From Cinclus cinclus (lineage: Eukaryota; Chordata; Aves; Passeriformes; Cinclidae): a stretch of 64,000 bases of DNA. Every line of letters begins with the position of its first letter. Positions within the stretch are counted from its first letter, which is position 1. Below, piece by piece: positions 59,401 through 64,000 of this stretch. A program made the position numbers and the translations under genes. The notes beneath the pieces are model-generated. The model was given only the letters and a program-made list of their open reading frames with translations. It was not told the DNA's origin and did no database searches. The stretch covers positions 5,109,001 to 5,173,000 of the forward strand of contig NC_085072.1 in assembly GCF_963662255.1 (NCBI RefSeq), given 5' to 3'.

Positions 59401-59989
59401 GCACTGCGCCGGCTGGGTGCTGCTCTCCCTCCTCTCCTCATCCTCAGGGTCCCCCCAGACCCAGCGGTGACAGCTTGGGAACCACACGCCACATCCTGGG
59501 GCTGGAATCACCCGAGCACAGGGAGGAGAAAGGTCCTGGCTGGAGTGCTGCAGCTCCCCAAAACCTCTCTCAGCCAGCACCCAGTCCCAGGACTTGGGGT
59601 GCCAATTCCCACCGGCTTAGGAGAGTGATGGGACCTGAGAGCAGGGCAGGAGATGCTGGGACTCATCCTGCTCCCCGGCGGGAGTGGAAATCTGTGGGGA
59701 TTTCTTCTCAATAATTATATATATTTTTTTTTGTATGTTGGCTTTTTCGCGGGCTTTTTGGGGCGAGGTGTGCGGGGAGGCGGCAGCATGGCTAATCTGC
59801 TTTGTGAATAGAGCCTCACGGGGGGCGGCGGAGGGGATGGGGAGGTGGAAGGAGCCGCATATTTGGGATTCCATCATCTGGGTGGGCTCCTTCTCCCCAG
59901 ACTCTCAGGATGTGGGAAATGTAAGATGAAAGGAGCTGCATTTCCAGCCTCTCGGGTTACAATGTCTAAAGCAGAAAAGGGTGATTGGG

Positions 59990-60042
59990 GAAAGAAAGAA
60001 AAAAAAAAGAGAAAAAAGAGCGGGGGGGGGGGGGGGGGGGGG
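59990..60042. repeat. A-rich to G21 homopurine tract
   Basis: An A-rich purine run with scattered G residues, broken by a single C at 60021 and followed by 21 consecutive G residues (60022-60042). Assembly across such a run is error-prone, so its length is uncertain. Confidence 0.9.
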
Positions 60043-62534
60043 AGTGGGATGCGACAGGGAAACCTGGGTTGGGAAATGGCCCGGGTATGTTGGGGCAGGG
60101 AAGGGGGCGGCTGGGGCCGAGCCGCTCGTGTTTCACATCACGTCAGGGCTGAGGAATTTCCTCTGCTCTGGGGGTGCCTCGCAGAGAAAAAGGGGGAGGC
60201 TTTAGGGTTAGCTGGGGATGAATAATAGCCAAGAGAGGGATTAGAAGTGTTACCCAGGGGCTGCTGTTTACAAGCAAACCCTCCTACCGAGAGCAACAGG
60301 GGAAAGTGGGATGCATTGGGGTGATGGTGGGGATGCCATGTGCCACCCACGTCCTTTCCCCAAGAGCACAGAGGGGTGAGGGGTCCCAGCAGCCGGTCCC
60401 CTGCACACGTGGCGTGTCCTGGGGTGCCCCGTCTGGCTTCCCCTCGGTGTCCTCCTGTGGCCCCAGGAGGTTTCCCACCCTTCTGTGGCCTTGAGGTGCA
60501 GACACCCAGATTATCCCTGTGCACAGGCAGGCGAATCCACGAGAGGGTTTGTGTCAGCCCCTGGAGAAAGAACAGCGGGAAGGAATATAAGGAGTGGGGA
60601 AGGAGGAACAGAGACACAGTCTGAGGGCAGTGGCCACCCCCAGAGTGGGGCCTGTACCCTGCTGGGTGATGGAATCAGCTTCCAGACCTGGGCATCTCCT
60701 GGCATCATCCCACCACCTCCTGAGCTGGGACCCAGGTTTTGTCCCAAAACTCTTCATGTTCATTTCCCCTTTATTATTATCCTGGATGATGCAAAGTCAA
60801 GTTGGGGAGGAGTAAAAGGAACCACATTTCTCCTGTGTTAGACCATATTTCTATCTCTCTCAGGACAGCTGGGAAGAAATTGTTGCAGGGTGGAAGTTCA
60901 GACTCCAAGCTGGGCCCAGGGAAACTCTAGGATCCAACCAGGCTGCCCACCCTAGGATAATGCAGAGACACTGGAATGTGCTGGGAGCAACTGAGCTCCA
61001 CTTCCAGGGCGTGTATGCTAGGGACAGGCTGTTCTCCCTGATTCAGCCCAGAGAAATTGAGCTAAATGGGGGGCGGGGGCAGAAAGCCCCTGTGAGGCTA
61101 AAGTGGGGAAATGGGCTTATTCCACCCCATAAAGGGATGAAAGGGCAAGGGGAACACATGGCTGGAATCAGCTGAGTGCTGCTTGGAGGAGGCTGAGCTG
61201 GTGCACCTGCACTGTTGGCCACTCTGGTGAGACCTGGTGAGACCCCAGGTGAGTCCCCTGACCGTGCCTGGGGACTTGGACCTGGCCCAGTGACAGCACC
61301 AGGGACTGACAGCACCAGGGACTGGCAGCACCTGGGAGACACAAAATACATCTATACCCCAGGCTTGGGCTGAGTGCAGCCCCACCTGCCCCGCTCAACA
61401 AGTTTCTTCCAGAAGAGCATTTGCACAAGAAAAGCACATTTTAAAGGTTATAGAACAAATGTTGGTGGCTAACTGGACAGGAGGGTGCTCAGCTCTCCTC
61501 TTCCTCGCCACCCTGTCTATTCCCAGGTACATTCCTGGCATTGCTCCGTCCTGGAGTGCAGGGAGGGCCCTGACCCCCTGAGCATGGGAAAAATGCCTGT
61601 CTTCGTGCGGGAAAGGAGGTGCAAATAGTGCGGGGTGAGGAGGTCAGCCGGGAAATCCCTTTCATCTTCTCCCGGGCCTTTGCCGACATGCGGCCGCGGA
61701 GCTCGTGGGGACAGCAGGAAAGGGTTTTGTCTGCAGCTGGAAAAGAGGAGGCTCCCGGGAGGCTCCTGCAGGGACGGGTGCTGGTTCCAAGCCGGAGGAG
61801 GCTGAATCGGCCCGTGCGGTGGGTGGTGTGGACACGGGCTGGCCAGGTCACAGCGGTCACCCCCGGGGTGGGCGATGGGTGTGGGGCTCGTCCCCCTGTG
61901 CAGCTCAGCGGTCACTGGGACCTGCCACATGCAAGGGCGAGGAGGCAAAGGGGCACCCTCACGTCCCACAGTGACCATGGCACACAGGTGCCAGCTCTCG
62001 GTGCTGGGGGGTCAGCCCAGTTGGTAGCACAGAGGTTCCTGGGTACAGGTCACTGTCCCAGAGAGCTCTGAGTGCCACAGAGACTCAAACTGGTGCTGTC
62101 CCATCCTGGAGAGATCCCAGTGGAAACCCATCCTAATCTCCACGAGACCTGACACTGCTGCAAGAGCTGAGCCTCACCCTGAAGCTGGGCTGCTACAGCA
62201 GGAAAAAATCTCCTGGCACAAGCACAAAAAAAGACAGGTCTTGCCCTCTCTGTTTGTCAAGAACCTCCTGAGTGGAGGAGAAGGGGGGAGCCCCCGAGGA
62301 GCCTGAAGACGCGGGGCCATCCCACCCTCTGCCTCTGACCCGCTGCATTCTGTCCCTCCTCTCTATCTCTGTATCTCACCTGGACAACTGCAAACCTCTC
62401 CGTGCGGTTTGAACTCTGCCATCTCCCCCCCCAACCCCCCATCGTCGTCATCGCTGTCACCTGCCCTTGTTGGCCAAAGGAGGAGTCCCCAGTGCAGCCC
62501 AGCCCCGTGCCTGCCGAGCCGGATCCAGTCTGGC

Positions 62535-62543
62535 TTCCAGGAA
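62535..62543. promoter_or_regulatory. STAT5-type GAS motif
   Basis: TTCCAGGAA, a perfect TTCN3GAA palindrome, about 6.5 kb upstream of PIM1, a known STAT5 target gene. The motif is short and expected by chance every few kilobases. Confidence 0.25.
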
Positions 62544-63695
62544 TCGGGGCTGTGGAGGGCGGCTGTGCGTGACAGCTGGTGCCTTGAGTGGCATCCGCTT
62601 GTCCTGGTGTGCTCAGGTCCCGATGCACCCGTTTCCTAAAGCACCCACTGCTCTGTGGGACTCGTCTCTCCCCAGGGGTTCCCACTGCCTTTCCCCAGCG
62701 TGGGACGAGGGCTTCTCCTGCCTGCACAAAGCAGATGGTAAAACACAGACTAACAAGATCAGAGATTAATCTGCACTTTGCTTCCAAATCTCATAATCAT
62801 GTAATTATTCCCAGTATCCGGGAGGAGCTGCCTCCAGGCTCCTGCTTCCTCCTGGTCCACTTTGCATGGCAGGATGGTGTCAGGGGGTCTGATCGTGCCT
62901 TGCTGCTGCTGCAGGACACTGTTACTTCGGTGGGACTGCCCGGTGTCCTGCTGGTTTATGGCCTCCAGCTCAGTGTCCAGTGGGAGGTGTTGGGAGAGGC
63001 CCAGGCGTGTGGGAGCAGCAGCTCCCCATCACACCCCACATCCCCATCCAGCCTTGCACCAGGGTTATCCACCTTGTGCCTGGGCAGCCCAATGGGAAAC
63101 ACATCCCAGAACACCTTTCCACAGCCCCTGGCATGGCACAGGAGCAAAACCAGCCTGGTCACTCCCAGTTCCTACCAGTAATAGTCCCTGGGGTGGAACT
63201 GGGCTGCTGCTGATGTGATGCTGCTCCGTACCCTTCACAAGAGTCAGGCAGCATCAGCACAATTCGCTGCTGCCCCAGCAAAACTCTTGCTTTTGTGGGA
63301 GAGGAAATGGGGGAAAATCCCACTTTTAGTTCAGCATGTGTGGCCATTGGCTCCGAATTCCTGGATGGCCAGTGGCATGGCCCCATTATCAGCAGGTGCT
63401 GGCTGTTTGCTGGAAAAGGGTGGCAGCAGGGCTGGGTGACCCCACATTTCCTTCCTTTCCTGGAAGCCGCTCGCTCTGAGCGCGACGCCCGCGCTCTGAT
63501 AACCAGCTGCTTTCACAACACGAGCGCAGGGCTGGGGCTCCCTCCCTGCTCTGTCACCATCCTTCCCGCCCAGCTTCCCCGCCTCAGTTTCCCCCCTTTC
63601 CAGAGGTGGGAACACAGCCCCGAGCACTGCAAGAGTGAGAGTGTGGATATGTTCCACTGCAGGGTGTAATGAAGTGTTGTTGGGTCTCAGCTTCA

Positions 63696-63762
63696 CCATC
63701 CATCCATCCATCCATCCATCCATCCATCCATCCATCCATCCATCCATCCATCCATCCATCCA
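63696..63762. repeat. (ATCC)n microsatellite
   Basis: About 16 tetranucleotide units of CATC/ATCC, the same family as the array at 516-579. It yields HPSI or GWMD peptides in overlapping frames. Confidence 0.97.
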
Positions 63763-64000
63763 AGTAGTGAGGGCTGTTCTGGAAACTCCCTTTGCAGCAC
63801 TAGGACTGGGGGAGTGAGGAGAAGTGTGGGGTCCTTCAGTGCCTTGGGAGCACCAGGAAAGGGCTCATGAGCTCTGGTGAACCACCACAGAGCCGCACTT
63901 GTGGCCATGCACTCTCTGGTCCCCCTGTTTCCTGGGGTGGATGGAGGACCTCAGTGCAAGGTGCAGGATGGGACAGGAATGTGTTGGGAGGTTCTTGGTG
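63763..64000. other. Right-edge sequence without a gene
   Basis: Unique sequence to the end of the window; nothing recognised. Confidence 0.5.

Larger units (their letters stand above)
56461..63695. other. GC-rich PIM1 upstream flank, no gene seen
   Basis: Unique, fairly GC-rich DNA with scattered CpG clusters (about 57.15-57.7, 58.5-58.9 and 63.46-63.54 kb). All open frames are overlapping, unsupported and without recognised domains. Contents worth naming are a C-run near 56860, a STAT-type TTCCAGGAA at 62535-62543 and the purine tract at 59990-60042. Confidence 0.5.

Overview
This is vertebrate nuclear DNA, almost certainly from a bird and probably a songbird. About two dozen fragments of CR1 LINE 3' ends are scattered over both strands, many keeping the avian ATTCTATG-type tail. 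There is a 498-bp retroviral solo LTR, a compact GC-rich intron-containing gene, CpG islands and many minisatellites. No bacterial features are present: no operons, no ribosome-binding-site logic and no CRISPR array. Nearly all open frames in the window are chance frames in GC-rich or repetitive DNA.

The one protein-coding gene I can prove is PIM1, on the minus strand from 55989 to 53672. It has six coding exons with consensus GT/AG junctions. The exons total 936 bases and encode a 311-residue serine/threonine kinase collinear with human PIM1 (313 residues). Its CpG-island promoter lies to the right (about 55.9-56.5 kb). Its 3' UTR runs left to a poly(A) signal at 52436-52441 and holds an AU-rich element and two Pumilio-type sites. 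About 7.5 kb downstream, on the same strand, lies a truncated copy (46283-47327) with exon 5, intron 5 and the start of exon 6. Its exon 5-intron 5-exon 6 block is almost identical to the parent while its intron 4 part is clearly diverged, which looks like gene conversion. Songbirds are known to have expanded PIM1-like families.

Layout. 0-1.3 kb: an isolated CpG island with a GC-rich 23-bp minisatellite. 1.3-42.6 kb: AT-richer, gene-poor DNA with CR1 fragments, a CR1 split by the LTR (4.1-4.6 kb), a local duplication (14.9-15.4 and 16.9-17.7 kb), a (GGGAT)n expansion inside a CR1 (28.2-28.4 kb) and a 1.26-kb 11-bp minisatellite (30.1-31.3 kb). 42.7-43.4 kb: a composition boundary with a minisatellite carrying 13 TATAAAA motifs, then an E2F-like site, a CpG island and a CTCF-like site. 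45.15-45.85 kb: a second CpG island dense in housekeeping-promoter motifs (ZNF143 twice, NRF1, YY1, E-box) with no gene I can assign. 46.3-47.3 kb: the PIM1 copy. 52.4-56.5 kb: PIM1. 56.5-64 kb: GC-rich upstream flank with no recognisable exon.

The most interesting points are the PIM1 duplicate with its conversion-like boundary, the long in-frame open region upstream of the PIM1 start codon (compare mammalian Pim-1L), the orphan promoter at 45.6-45.8 kb and the TATA-minisatellite boundary. I saw no convincing new multi-gene system.
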